Below, one piece after another: positions 8,601-16,209 of a DNA stretch of 33,406 nucleotides. A program made the position numbers and the translations under genes. The notes under the pieces were generated by a model, which was given only the letters and a program-made list of their open reading frames with translations, had not been told where the DNA came from and made no database searches. Source of the stretch: JAJTHJ01 sp046316025 (lineage in GTDB: Bacteria > Pseudomonadota > Gammaproteobacteria > Burkholderiales > Burkholderiaceae_F); contig JBKCXU010000149.1 in assembly GCA_046316025.1 (NCBI GenBank), positions 1 to 33,406 of the forward strand, read 5' to 3'. Position 1 is the first letter of the stretch. Every line of letters begins with the position of its first letter.

Positions 8601-11517
8601 TGAACGGCCGCACGCCGCGGACCAGCGTACCGACGCTGGATTGACCGTCGATGCTCAGGCTGCTGGGCAGGCGCCCGCTGGTGGTGGAGTAGGGGTCTGC
8701 ACCGCTGGGAAAGTAGTTCAACGAACCATAGCCCAAGCGCAACGAGTCGAGGGTGGACTCGGCAGTCAGGCCAGACAGCGCCGCGGCCGTGACGCCGATC
8801 GCGGAGAACAGACGGTTGCGATAGTACGTATACCAGTTGGCAAGGTTTTGCGCCTCCTGCTCCCAGGTACAGGTGTCGCCGTCGCCACAGTCTTCGCGTT
8901 CGGCGCGGCCCTGTGTCGGGTCGTTGTTCTTGTACGGCTTGTCGAATGTCGCCTGGTATCGCTCGCGCGCTGCATTGCGGTCGCGATTGATCTCGACCAA
9001 GGCATAGTTGGCGGGGTTGTTCAACTCGGTGGCCGTCGGCGCGCGGTCGGTGGCCACGGGCTGGAAGCGGTAGTAGCGCGCAAGGGCTGGCCGATCCAGA
9101 TCGATGTAGTAGCGATCGCCGGAAGAGCACGTTGTCCCCTCAGGCAATTGCAGCGGGCAGTTGCTGGTGACGATGCTGCCGGTCGGGCAGCAGAGATTGC
9201 CCGTGCCAAACGGCTCGGTGCCGGTAGGACAACCGACGCAGTTGCCGCCGTTCAAGGCCGTTCCGCTTGGGCAGGCACCCATACAGCGACCTGCGTCGTT
9301 CGGGTTTATGGTCGGATGTGTGCCCGGACAGCTTCCGTAGCAGGTCGACCCGCTCTGCGTCGAATGGGTCGACGGGCACGAACCGATGCACCTCAAGTTA
9401 TTGCTTCCGTCGACGGAGGGCGTATCGCCGGAGCAGTTGGCCAGACACTGGACGTCGTTGTTGGAATTGAGTGTTGGAAACTGACCAGAACAATTGGCAT
9501 AGCACCTGCCATCCGCGGTGCGCAGCGTCGGATAGTCCGTCGGACAGTTGGCCAGGCACTTCAGGATGTTGCTGCCGATGGTCGGGTAACTTGTCGGACA
9601 ATTGGCCAAACACTGAGCCGGGTTGTTCGGGTTGTATGACGGATACCCGGAGGGGCAATCTTCGTAGCACAGACTGCCAATCAGGTTGTCGAATTGGCCG
9701 TTGCAGTTGCCAACACAGGTCAACGTGCCATCCACTGGGTTAGGTGCGTTATTGGGGCAACTGCCCAGGCACTGGGCCGGATTATTCGGATTGACCGTCG
9801 GCGTGCTCGTCGGACAGGAGCCGTAGCACGTCGCGCCAATCGCGGTCGGCTTGTCGGCCGGGCAGTTGGCGACGCACAAGAGATTGTTATTGCTCGCCAC
9901 GTTGGGCGTACTGCCGGAGCAGTCCGCGAGGCACTGCGTGGTGAGATTGGAGTTGATCGTCGGGTGGGTCGTCGGGCAACCGCTGAAGCAACTATTGCCG
10001 ATTTCCGTCGGATGCGTGGTCGGACATCCGCCGGTACAGACGAGAACGTTGGCGCCCGTGCCGGCGGTGTACCCGGTCGGGCAGCCCGCCATGCAGGTGT
10101 TGCTTTGCGTCGGGTGGACGGTGGGGTGCGTAGTCGGACAATTGGCGAAGCAGAGATTCCCGCTTGCGTTGGGATAGCTCCCCGTACACGGCTGGACGCA
10201 TTGGGTGCCGCTGGTGGTTTCCCCGGTGGCGCAATTCTGGATGCAAGAGTTGGTCGTATCGACGGAGTACCCACTCGCGCAGGGTTCAGATTGGCTTTCC
10301 CACTGAATCTGCCGCACGCCGAGCTCCCCGCTACCGATATCGCCGCAAACCTGTCCGTCAACGTCCGGCGGCGTGGCCCGAGTCTCCCAATTGGTCCACG
10401 TACCGCAGGGAACATCCGGTGTCTCAGTGCGATACTGGACGCCGCGACTCACGATGTCCCGGCTATACGAGGGCTTGGAAATCGACTCGCGCGTCTGCGT
10501 CTCCCGAGTGCTGCTCAAGCGGTTGGCCGACGGCCTGTTGGTCGTGCCGCGGTTGGCCGAGGCCACAGTGGCGCTCGGGCGATCGGACACGGGCAGATCG
10601 GCGGTCGGCCGACTACGCGAATCCCGGGTCGTAGTGTCGCGGTCGGTGATGCCTCGGTCGCTCGACGCCCGGGTCTGCGTCCCGCGGTCCGCTGTCGGCA
10701 GCGGGGTGCTGGGTCGCGCCTGCCAGGGTTGCGTAGTGGAATTCGGGAACGTCGTCGTGGTGCAGGATTCGGCCGACCCCGCCACCCACACCAGCGGCGA
10801 AGAGAAAATGTCTTGATTGCGGTCGCGCGCCGGGGCGACGCTGCTATCGGTGAAGACCGTGCCGGTAAACCCAGCATTGGCCGGGCGCGTGGCGGCCACG
10901 TAGATGGGCGCTCCTGGCGGATTGGCTCCGGTGGCCGTACGCAGGCGTTGCCGCTGCGCACTGCTGCCGCTCGCTGCCGTGTAATTGGGTCCGACATAGC
11001 GCATGTCTTGCGGCACCAGGCCCTCGCGAAAGCCGTTGCTGTGCGAGGTCACGCTCGTGGAGGCATTGGTGAAGTTGCCCGACTGCCCGCTGCGCCCGTT
11101 GTCGTTCCACGGGCGGTACGTGATTTCAGGGTTGTAGTAGAGCGGGTTGAAGAGGGCCGTGCGGTGCATCCATTCGTTGACGCGGTCGACCACCAAGCCG
11201 CCGCCGACGGTGACGGTGCCGCCCTGACTCTCTTGCGGATCGAGGCCGGACGGCGACGTTGGCACAGGCAGGCGGATGTCCTCCATCGACAACGAATCAT
11301 CGAGCACGAACAACACGTTCGACGAGACCGAGACATTGAGAAACATCGGCGACGGCGCAAACTGCGACGGACTTGGCGCCGCCCAGACGGCGGGCGGCAG
11401 CGCCTGCCCGGCAACCAGCAAGGGCATCAAGGCCCGCGCCCATCGCTTTACCCACGTCGCCGGCTTGCGCTCCCGCGACGAACGCGGGCCGGAATTGTCA
11501 GCGTTAACGGACGACAT
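5641..11517 (-). CDS. pilY1: Giant PilY1/PilC-type pilus-tip adhesin with repeat insertions
   Basis: A 1958-residue protein, far longer than the roughly 1000-1300 usual for PilY1. Order of parts: signal-like hydrophobic segment (28-47); start of a von Willebrand A fold with MIDAS residues D73-x-S75-x-S77 in VLFVLDDSLSM; an Arg-ending pentapeptide repeat tract (about 274-363); a Cys-rich CxxxCP repeat tract (about 425-780); resumption of the vWA fold with ISDGEW near 1052; and the C-terminal PilC/PilY1 beta-propeller (PF05567) from about 1445, with IYVGANGGIFHAFD and IYAGDRLGRLWKFDL. It should sit at the pilus tip with the minor pilins for adhesion, extension control and surface sensing. It overlaps pilX by 14 bases and precedes pilE. 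Both insertions interrupt the vWA fold. Confidence 0.96.
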   Translation of the reverse strand: MSSVNADNSGPRSSRERKPATWVKRWARALMPLLVAGQALPPAVWAAPSPSQFAPSPMFLNVSVSSNVLFVLDDSLSMEDIRLPVPTSPSGLDPQESQGGTVTVGGGLVVDRVNEWMHRTALFNPLYYNPEITYRPWNDNGRSGQSGNFTNASTSVTSHSNGFREGLVPQDMRYVGPNYTAASGSSAQRQRLRTATGANPPGAPIYVAATRPANAGFTGTVFTDSSVAPARDRNQDIFSSPLVWVAGSAESCTTTTFPNSTTQPWQARPSTPLPTADRGTQTRASSDRGITDRDTTTRDSRSRPTADLPVSDRPSATVASANRGTTNRPSANRLSSTRETQTRESISKPSYSRDIVSRGVQYRTETPDVPCGTWTNWETRATPPDVDGQVCGDIGSGELGVRQIQWESQSEPCASGYSVDTTNSCIQNCATGETTSGTQCVQPCTGSYPNASGNLCFANCPTTHPTVHPTQSNTCMAGCPTGYTAGTGANVLVCTGGCPTTHPTEIGNSCFSGCPTTHPTINSNLTTQCLADCSGSTPNVASNNNLLCVANCPADKPTAIGATCYGSCPTSTPTVNPNNPAQCLGSCPNNAPNPVDGTLTCVGNCNGQFDNLIGSLCYEDCPSGYPSYNPNNPAQCLANCPTSYPTIGSNILKCLANCPTDYPTLRTADGRCYANCSGQFPTLNSNNDVQCLANCSGDTPSVDGSNNLRCIGSCPSTHSTQSGSTCYGSCPGTHPTINPNDAGRCMGACPSGTALNGGNCVGCPTGTEPFGTGNLCCPTGSIVTSNCPLQLPEGTTCSSGDRYYIDLDRPALARYYRFQPVATDRAPTATELNNPANYALVEINRDRNAARERYQATFDKPYKNNDPTQGRAEREDCGDGDTCTWEQEAQNLANWYTYYRNRLFSAIGVTAAALSGLTAESTLDSLRLGYGSLNYFPSGADPYSTTSGRLPSSLSIDGQSSVGTLVRGVRPFTQTLPAPAPGSSNARQEVFDWLFSVRGVGATPTREAVDAIGRYLARTDNRGPWIDDRATTAAAWQTTEESDDHISCRRNYAIIISDGEWTKVPAVTPPQQPRIESRTSAGLPNDFVTTQGYLPTTAISVDGPTHAGGGSVAGREYTYEPAAEVHISQVSGSPTGTLSDATLFWWSRDLRPDLLNNIGPIDEPAERRNEAFWQSLTTYVVGYGISASRDTAATRSAAAARSSISWPPVNTAQTVVTDNDAACLAFGGTEPASGCGRRNDVLRAALASRGDFLSATDVAALAREVAAVLGVIAEQEGSGTGLVSTSTRVTTGDRIFQASFISRRWSGQLEAFDAPALFTAATAGTAAPEPLWRANFPVYTQRTLLTSTDDVAGGVAFADVDDLTDEQADQIGSQDVLDYLRGDQSKEIGQTNGVYRRRLSLLADIVNSQPLYSRARDFFYSSARAPAAAASAASSYPTYVTSKRSTRRAAIYVGANGGIFHAFDAADGKELFGYVPRAVYGQLNLLSRPEYDHRFFVDGPSAEGDVYLNDAWRTVVVGTTGVGGTWSAGSARLGGSVFALDVTDPTSMSAQKVLWDLTGADHDDIGHILQPGVIGSAKDGNWYYFVGNGYESENDKARLLAINLSTGGVLSLATDDAGGSNPADTDPLKRPNGLGGVTPVYDSNRNIVAIYAGDRLGRLWKFDLSAATSATELAAVTGTKLFEARYGSTTTAPRQPITAAPRVMEHPFGGRYIAFGTGKFFERLDRDDLSVQSIYVLWEKTPASPAEVARSALRQLTLGSDGRTADTDGQCTAADEARVGRVLSGQGSIDFTTDLGFYFDLIVGTETTGERVLVPPVEDAGFVNFSTFEPVAGGDPCAGGGRSFAYRLDLVGSFSRAAFADRNKQCVAFSLQEATVGNQALLGTPVGSRGPCTGDDCSQSTRVLRRDGLEKMLETLSPHLLNASSAGVGSGIRSGVTGTVGFGGDSQTLRVWRELPRE
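6556..6594 (-). other. Degenerate calcium-loop position in the PilY1 propeller
   Basis: In the PilY1 beta-propeller the Asp/Asn-rich calcium loop normally precedes YAGD. Here the segment reads DSNRNIVAIYAGD (about residues 1642-1654), shorter by about two residues and lacking the later loop aspartates. The propeller blade itself is conserved. This is a direct reading compared with my memory of the family motif; other betaproteobacterial PilY1 proteins may share it. Confidence 0.5.
9180..10245 (-). repeat. About 20 CxxxCP repeats encoded within pilY1
   Basis: About 20 consecutive units of 15-19 residues follow the pattern C-x-x-x-C-P-x-x-x-P-T-x-x-x-N-x-x-x, for example CLANCPTSYPTIGSNILK and CYGSCPTSTPTVNPNNPAQ. 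Unit lengths vary (commonly 16, 18 or 19 residues) and the DNA has diverged between copies, so the array is old and under protein-level selection. Base composition is visibly less GC-rich than the flanks. The pattern suggests a disulfide-stabilised extended stalk. Confidence 0.9.
10429..10698 (-). repeat. Arg-ending pentapeptide (15-bp) repeat tract in pilY1
   Basis: Eighteen consecutive five-residue units, most ending in Arg: PTADR GTQTR ASSDR GITDR, then DTTTR DSRSR, through GTTNR PSANR LSSTR ETQTR, to DIVSR GVQYR. Two units end in Leu or Val and one in Lys. The register is held exactly over 270 bases although codons differ, so it is selected protein repetition rather than recent slippage. 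It lies at about residues 274-363, just before the Cys-rich repeats. Confidence 0.9.
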
Positions 11518-12133
11518 ACAGCCTCACTTCGCTTTGCGCATGGGCGACCCGGTTGCCGCCCGCAGCGGGCCCGACGGCCCGTGCGGTGACTCGAAACTTC
11601 CGGAACAGATCGGGGTCGTTGCCCGGGCCGCTGCCACCGTCGGTGGCGGGTTCGTTGCCGCTGGGGTTCGGGCTGTTTGCCCCGCTCGCGGAAACGAGCT
11701 CGGCCGAAGCATCTTCGATCAGGCATTCCCCGCTATCGATGTTGGGCCCGCGCAGGTCTTCGTGTATCGACACGGAACTGCCGTCCCAGTTGGCGGCCAC
11801 CCGCCACGCCGCGGTCGCCGTCGCCGCCGGCGCATCGATGACGACTGGCGGAAGCCAGTACCCGCTGCGCGCAGTCTCGCCTGGAAGCGACGTGGCCATC
11901 CACAACTCGCAGTAGCGCAGCACGTACTCGGCGGACGTGTCGTTGATGGTGCGGCGGCTGTCGTTGCCGGCCAGACGCGCATCGACCGTGGCGCGGCGGA
12001 TCGAGAAGAGCACGACCGTGGTCATCACCACCAGCATCACGAGGACGACCGGCAAGACGAATCCGCGGCGGCGCCAGCCGGCAAAGCCGGCGGAGGCGAC
12101 AACGCGACGATCGGTGTGGCGTGTCATGCTCAT
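11504..12133 (-). CDS. pilX: PilX minor pilin
   Basis: A 209-residue PilX-type minor pilin. The prepilin cleavage site is after G24 (RRRG/FVLPVVLVMLVVMTT), the hydrophobic stalk follows, and the PilX-typical ARLAGNDSRRTINDTSAEYVLRYCE segment comes next. Glu at mature +5 is absent (Val), as is common in PilX/GspK-like tip pilins. The start ATG 12131-12133 overlaps the pilW stop as ATGA, and the 3' end overlaps pilY1 by 14 bases, so synthesis with the adhesin is coupled. Role: tip complex with PilV, PilW and PilY1. Confidence 0.9.
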   Translation of the reverse strand: MSMTRHTDRRVVASAGFAGWRRRGFVLPVVLVMLVVMTTVVLFSIRRATVDARLAGNDSRRTINDTSAEYVLRYCELWMATSLPGETARSGYWLPPVVIDAPAATATAAWRVAANWDGSSVSIHEDLRGPNIDSGECLIEDASAELVSASGANSPNPSGNEPATDGGSGPGNDPDLFRKFRVTARAVGPAAGGNRVAHAQSEVRLYVVR

Positions 12134-13113
12134 TCCCTGTTGACCGCGAGTGTCGACGCCCGCAGCGAGCGGATGGCAAAGGTTTGCGTGTAGGTGCGAC
12201 GCAGCCGCGTGTCCGGCACGGCGATCGGATCGGTCTCTTCAACGAGGCGGGTCGTGGAATTCTCGCGCGGGCAGGGCTGGTACTGCTCGCCCGCGGTCGC
12301 TGAATTCGGCGGGCCGCGAAGCTCCAGGCATACAACGGCCGAAACAACCCAGTTCCAGGCCGGCACATCGCCGACACCGGACTGAGCATCGATGTAGGCG
12401 GCGGTACGCAGCGAAGTCGCTTGCGGCGGCGTTGCGAGGGAGGCCGCACCGACCCCGGGAAGCGCTGTCTTTACCCGGTCGTCGTAGCCGAAAAACACAC
12501 GGAAATCAGTTACGTCACCGACGATCGCCTGCGGTGTCGCATTGCCGTTGCCGAGGCACATGAGATTGTTGCCCGCCAGGTAAAAGATGTTGCGTGCAAC
12601 AGGCACCGTGGGAAAGCCAAGACTACTAATGGCTTCGGTGGTCGCAAGGTTGGGCGCCGTATTGCCCAGACAGTCGCGCGCTGCCGGCCCCTGCGTCGAG
12701 GCCAGTACGTTATTGGCCTGATAGCCGACCAGCAGCGCATCGCCCACCGCGCCCGCGACCGCGGTGCACTCGGGCGGCTCATCGGTAGAAAACCGCTGGC
12801 CGGTACAACCGCGCAGAAGCACGGCGCCGCCGCTGCCATAGAGCACCGCATTGCTAGGCAGCGAATTCGTGCTGACAATCTCGGAATAGCGCGAGCGACG
12901 CGCCGCGTCGCCGATGATGCGCAGGGCGACGCGGCCGGAGTCTTCGATCACCGCACCGCGCTCTGCCTCCTGGGCCGAGCGGTCGGCCGTCAGATACAAC
13001 GTACCCACACCGAGCAGGATCACCAGACCCAGCGCGACCACCACCATCAGCTCGACGATGGTGCGTCCGCGCTGGCGATGCGGAAGAGGCGAAAAGCGGC
13101 GGTCAGCGGTCAT
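12130..13113 (-). CDS. pilW: PilW minor pilin
   Basis: A 327-residue PilW-type pilin, a normal length. Leader MTADRRFSPLPHRQRG, then mature RTIVELMVVVALGLVILLGVGTLYL with Glu at +5 (E21). Arg at mature +1 in place of Phe is unusual for a prepilin-peptidase/N-methylase substrate. The C-terminal domain has scattered cysteines and ends with a typical strand pattern. ATG 13111-13113 overlaps the pilV stop as ATGA; the longer upstream frame overlaps pilV and is not coding. Part of the pilus-priming tip complex. Confidence 0.92.
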   Translation of the reverse strand: MTADRRFSPLPHRQRGRTIVELMVVVALGLVILLGVGTLYLTADRSAQEAERGAVIEDSGRVALRIIGDAARRSRYSEIVSTNSLPSNAVLYGSGGAVLLRGCTGQRFSTDEPPECTAVAGAVGDALLVGYQANNVLASTQGPAARDCLGNTAPNLATTEAISSLGFPTVPVARNIFYLAGNNLMCLGNGNATPQAIVGDVTDFRVFFGYDDRVKTALPGVGAASLATPPQATSLRTAAYIDAQSGVGDVPAWNWVVSAVVCLELRGPPNSATAGEQYQPCPRENSTTRLVEETDPIAVPDTRLRRTYTQTFAIRSLRASTLAVNRE

Positions 13114-13712
13114 CAGAACGTACTCGCTTGAAAACAGCGGAAGCGCAGGCGCAACTCTTCGTCGTCGAGTTCGCCGATCTGCTGCGGGCAGTTGGGGTCG
13201 ACGGCGAGGTCCTGGCCGGCAGGCAAGCCGGAAAGCTGTTGCGTCCGCTTCGGGTCGACCCAGCCGACGAACACCGTCACACGCACGCCGCCATCGGTGA
13301 CCACGTAGGCCGCGCCGCCGGGCAGGCGCGCCGCGACCTGCGCGGCCACGTAGCGCAGATCGCGCGCGGCGATCTGCGCCTCGTTGCAAATAGACGTGGC
13401 CGACCCGCACGATGGCGCCGTGGGCAATTCTTCGTCGTCGTCCACCCCGCGATTGAACTCCAGATCGTAGTTGCCGGCGCGCACGCCCGCCGGATTGCTG
13501 GCGACGCGATCGAGAAAGTCCTCGGCGATCGTGGCCGCCGCCCGCAGGTCGAGCGACTCGCGCTGGAAGGCCAGCGAATTCAACTGCAAAGACAGCAGCC
13601 CGAGCATCGACACGGCAACGAGAAAGAGGGATACGAGCACCTCGACCAGCGAGGCGCCCCGCTGCCGCCGCGTTGTGCGGCGAGCCCTCAGCAGGTCACT
13701 GTCGCGGAACAT
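13113..13712 (-). CDS. pilV: PilV minor pilin
   Basis: A 199-residue PilV. Basic leader ending QRG19, mature ASLVEVLVSLFLVAVSMLGLLSLQ with Glu at +5 (E24); Ala at +1 is frequent in PilV. The following SLAFQRESLDLRAAATIAEDFLDRVASNP segment is the usual helix with the LADRMRANP-like motif. Overlaps the upstream fimU-like gene by 25 bases and pilW by four, indicating tight coupling. Function: minor pilin of the tip complex. Confidence 0.92.
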   Translation of the reverse strand: MFRDSDLLRARRTTRRQRGASLVEVLVSLFLVAVSMLGLLSLQLNSLAFQRESLDLRAAATIAEDFLDRVASNPAGVRAGNYDLEFNRGVDDDEELPTAPSCGSATSICNEAQIAARDLRYVAAQVAARLPGGAAYVVTDGGVRVTVFVGWVDPKRTQQLSGLPAGQDLAVDPNCPQQIGELDDEELRLRFRCFQASTF

Positions 13713-14341
13713 GTGCCCTCCACCACGGTCGCCAAGCCGGCCACGGTGACCGACACGCAGCGCGGAAACAGACCGGCGTCGGCCGACCCGGCCGGACGGC
13801 GCGATACGCAGAAATTGCCGCCGCTGCTGCGCGCCGCGGCCTCTGGCGGCGAAAAAAAGATCGTGGCGACGTTGCTCTGAATGGTTGGCCCGGAACCGGT
13901 GGTTACGGCCAGCGTCGTCTGCAGGAAGAGGACTTCCTCCGCCGCCTCGACGACGCCATCGCCGTCGGCATCGGCCGCCTCCGCTGCGTCGCGCCGGCCG
14001 TCGTTATCGGTGTCGACCCACGCGAACCAGCCCCGCGCCCAGTCGACGGTACCGGTGGCACAGGTCGGATCGGCTGCGGCCGGATCGGCCGAGGCACAAA
14101 GACGCACGACCCGATTACGGGAGCCAGCCTCGTAACTGGCGCGGTCGATCGCCGAGCGCAGCGCGCCAGCCGTCGCGACTGCTTCATTGCGGGCCAGAAA
14201 GTTGCCCATGAACGGGATGCCGACCGCCAGCAGAACGGCAATGATCGACACCACGACCATCAGTTCGACCAAGGTAAAGCCGCCCACGCGCCGACGGCGC
14301 GCGCGGCACGACCAGACTGGGGGCGGATGTACGAACTTCAT
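13688..14341 (-). CDS. fimU: FimU/FimT-type minor pilin (GspH domain) with two EF-hand-like loops
   Basis: A 217-residue prepilin with cleavage after G21 (VGG/FTLVELMVVVSIIAVLLAVGIP) and Glu +5 at E26, followed by a GspH/FimT-type globular domain with the GWFAWVDTD strand. It carries two textbook 12-residue EF-hand loops in tandem: D110-x-D112-x-D114-G...D118...E121 and D124-x-D126-x-D128-G...E132...E135. A single Asp-rich turn is common in GspH pilins; two full loops are not. First gene of the leftward operon. The name fimU is by position; fimT would be equally fair. Confidence 0.87.
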   Translation of the reverse strand: MKFVHPPPVWSCRARRRRVGGFTLVELMVVVSIIAVLLAVGIPFMGNFLARNEAVATAGALRSAIDRASYEAGSRNRVVRLCASADPAAADPTCATGTVDWARGWFAWVDTDNDGRRDAAEAADADGDGVVEAAEEVLFLQTTLAVTTGSGPTIQSNVATIFFSPPEAAARSSGGNFCVSRRPAGSADAGLFPRCVSVTVAGLATVVEGTCSATVTC

Positions 14342-14458
14342 GAGACGGATTCTGGGTCGGCAGGGTCGGCCTCGCCACCCCTCGGCCCCGTCCGGCCGCT
14401 ATGCGCCGACGAGCGGCGGCCGAAGCGATGCTGCGTTTGGCGAATTTCCGACAGCGCG

Positions 14459-14477
14459 GGCCGCCTTTTTGGCGGCC
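14459..14477. promoter_or_regulatory. Hairpin in the divergent fimU/fimT intergenic region
   Basis: A 7-bp perfect stem (GGCCGCC/GGCGGCC) around a TTTTT loop lies between the divergent pilin genes, 79 bases before the right-hand one. It is too short of a U-tract outside the stem for a classical terminator. No convincing -35/-10 boxes were recognised in 14342-14555, although both operons must start here. Confidence 0.4.
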
Positions 14478-14555
14478 TCGCAGCGGCGTATTCGGCTGCA
14501 ACCAGGGCTGCGCGCGGACACACTGCACACATAGCGATGTCCACCGAGGCCAAAC

Positions 14556-15083
14556 ATGCCACTGACGCCAAACGCTCTGCGCAGCCGCGGTTTCACCCTC
14601 GTCGAACTCTGCGTGACGACCGCCATTGCGGCCACGCTTGCCGCCGCTGCGGTTCCGTCCCTGGCCGGCCTGACGCAGCGTTTGCGCATGCAGCAAGCCG
14701 AGAGCGAACTGATGCTGATCCTGGCGCGCGCCCGCAATGAGGCGGTCGCCAGCGGCCGGCGCGCCGCCATCGCCCCGCGCGCGGACAACGACTGGCGCAC
14801 CGGTTGGCACCTGTTCAGCGACCTCGACGACAACGGCGAGCTGGGCGAGGCCGAGCCGGTGCTGATGGAGTCGCCCGCGCCGCACCCCAGCCTGTCGCTC
14901 ACCGCGCACTTCGGCAACGTGAGCGAGGTGGTGCTGAGCTACGGCGACGCGGGCTTTGTCCGCCGGCCGGGGTCCAACGCGCTGCTGATGGGCCGCATGG
15001 TGCTCAGCGACGGAACCCGCAACCGCGTCTTCTGTTTCGGCGCCACCCGCGTTCGGGTCGTCGACGGGACAACCTGTTCCTGA
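14556..15083 (+). CDS. fimT: FimT-like minor pilin (GspH domain), divergent
   Basis: A 175-residue prepilin: leader MPLTPNALRSRG, mature FTLVELCVTTAIAATLAAAAVPSLAGL with Glu +5, then the GspH-type RMQQAESELMLILARARNEAVASGR helix and a GWHLFSDLDDNGELGEAEPVL turn with one Asp-rich loop. The C-terminus has a Cys pair (FCFGATRVRVVDGTTCS). It is the only sizeable plus-strand gene in the pilus region and diverges from the minor-pilin operon. In related bacteria fimT is dispensable for pilus assembly and binds DNA during natural transformation, so uptake of DNA is one possible role here; that is inference. Confidence 0.9.
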   Translation: MPLTPNALRSRGFTLVELCVTTAIAATLAAAAVPSLAGLTQRLRMQQAESELMLILARARNEAVASGRRAAIAPRADNDWRTGWHLFSDLDDNGELGEAEPVLMESPAPHPSLSLTAHFGNVSEVVLSYGDAGFVRRPGSNALLMGRMVLSDGTRNRVFCFGATRVRVVDGTTCS

Positions 15084-15168
15084 TACCGGCTCCCGGGTTT
15101 CGGGCTGCAAGCCGCAGCCGGCGCAGTCGGCAAGGGGTGACGGCGCCAAGTGCCCGGCGTCCCGTCAT

Positions 15169-15205
15169 TGAAGACCCTTTCCCCCTCGGGAGCGGGGTTG
15201 GGGTG
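15169..15205. repeat. Partial GC-rich repeat-family fragment
   Basis: A C-run followed by a short turn and a G-run ending GGTTGGGGTGAG resembles one half of the palindromic elements at 12-147 and 25362-25449. It lies between the convergent fimT-like gene and the nucleotidyltransferase gene, where it could serve as a bidirectional terminator. Only a partial match. Confidence 0.4.
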
Positions 15206-15254
15206 AGCGACTGGGTAAGCCTTGGGCGCTTGGACCGCCAACGACACACCAGCA

Positions 15255-16073
15255 TCAATCGGCCCGCGGCGGGGCGTCCGTGTCCGACGGCGCATCGCGC
15301 AACGCCGTTGCAAACAAGTCGTTTAACGCGCGCAGGCGGTCCGGCGACGGTGGCGCAGCGCGGCCGAACCGCACCGCGCTGCGCGCGAGCTCCGCTTCGA
15401 TGAAGGCGGTGAGCTGCGGAATCGCGGTCCCGACGTCCACCTCGGCTCCGGCGCGCTTGCGCGCAAGCAGCGCGTCGATCGCCCGGCGCAACGCCGGGTA
15501 CTCCGGCAGCAGCGCGAGCAAGCGGTCGAACTCGATCGGCGGCGGCGCGGCGTGCCGCTCGATCCACCGCGCCGCCAGCAGCGGGCGCAGCACGTAGAAG
15601 TACTTCTTCAGCCGCACCGTCTCGCCGCGCAGGTAGCCGCGGTAGTTGGTCGCCGCCATCTGCCGGTAGTGATGCCAGCCGGCGGCCAGCGAGTAGGTCT
15701 GCGGCAACAGGCGCAGCGCCTCGGCGCGAAAGGGTTCGCGCGCCAAGTACTCGATTGGCGATTGCAGCCATTCGACAATCGCCGGATTTGACTTGCGCAG
15801 CAGCCGCAGCGCCTTGCGCACGTCCCAGCCGTTGCAGTCGATCGCGTCGACGATCGGGTGCTCGATCACGTCGCGCCGCTCGTCGATGTCGATCGACAGG
15901 TACCAGGATTGCGGTCGCACGTAGACGAAGCGCACGTCGTAGTCGCTGTCGGCCGAGGCAAAGCCCCAGGCGCGGCTGCCGGACTCGACCGCGAACAGGA
16001 TGCGCACGCCTTCCGCCTGCTCGGCGGCATGCAGGCGGCGCAGGACTTCGGTGCGAACGGTGGCGGGGATCAT
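15255..16073 (-). CDS. RlaP/YcgL-type predicted nucleotidyltransferase
   Basis: A 272-residue DNA-polymerase-beta-superfamily nucleotidyltransferase of the COG3541/PF10127 (RlaP, RNA-ligase-associated) type. The active-site strand is GSRAWGFASADSDYDVRFVYV (about 31-51 from ATG 16071-16073), with the G-S turn and D-x-D metal ligands; the remainder is helical with the family WLQSP and AATNYRGYLRGE motifs. The family is known from comparative genomics to co-occur with RNA ligases in RNA-repair loci. Here it is the last gene of the rtcB/tRNA locus, on the same strand, 136 bases after the SPFH gene. Nucleotide addition to damaged RNA ends is a plausible but untested role. Confidence 0.85.
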   Translation of the reverse strand: MIPATVRTEVLRRLHAAEQAEGVRILFAVESGSRAWGFASADSDYDVRFVYVRPQSWYLSIDIDERRDVIEHPIVDAIDCNGWDVRKALRLLRKSNPAIVEWLQSPIEYLAREPFRAEALRLLPQTYSLAAGWHHYRQMAATNYRGYLRGETVRLKKYFYVLRPLLAARWIERHAAPPPIEFDRLLALLPEYPALRRAIDALLARKRAGAEVDVGTAIPQLTAFIEAELARSAVRFGRAAPPSPDRLRALNDLFATALRDAPSDTDAPPRAD

Positions 16074-16209
16074 CGGGCGAAGCGTAGTGCGGCGGCGGCG
16101 CGCCCGGAGCGCGACAAGAAGAAGTCCAACCTGGATTGCCAACGTTCAACCCTCGCCGCGGACGCTCGCGCGCCCGCGGCGAGGGGTCTTGCTTGCTGCA
16201 ACAGTGCGC

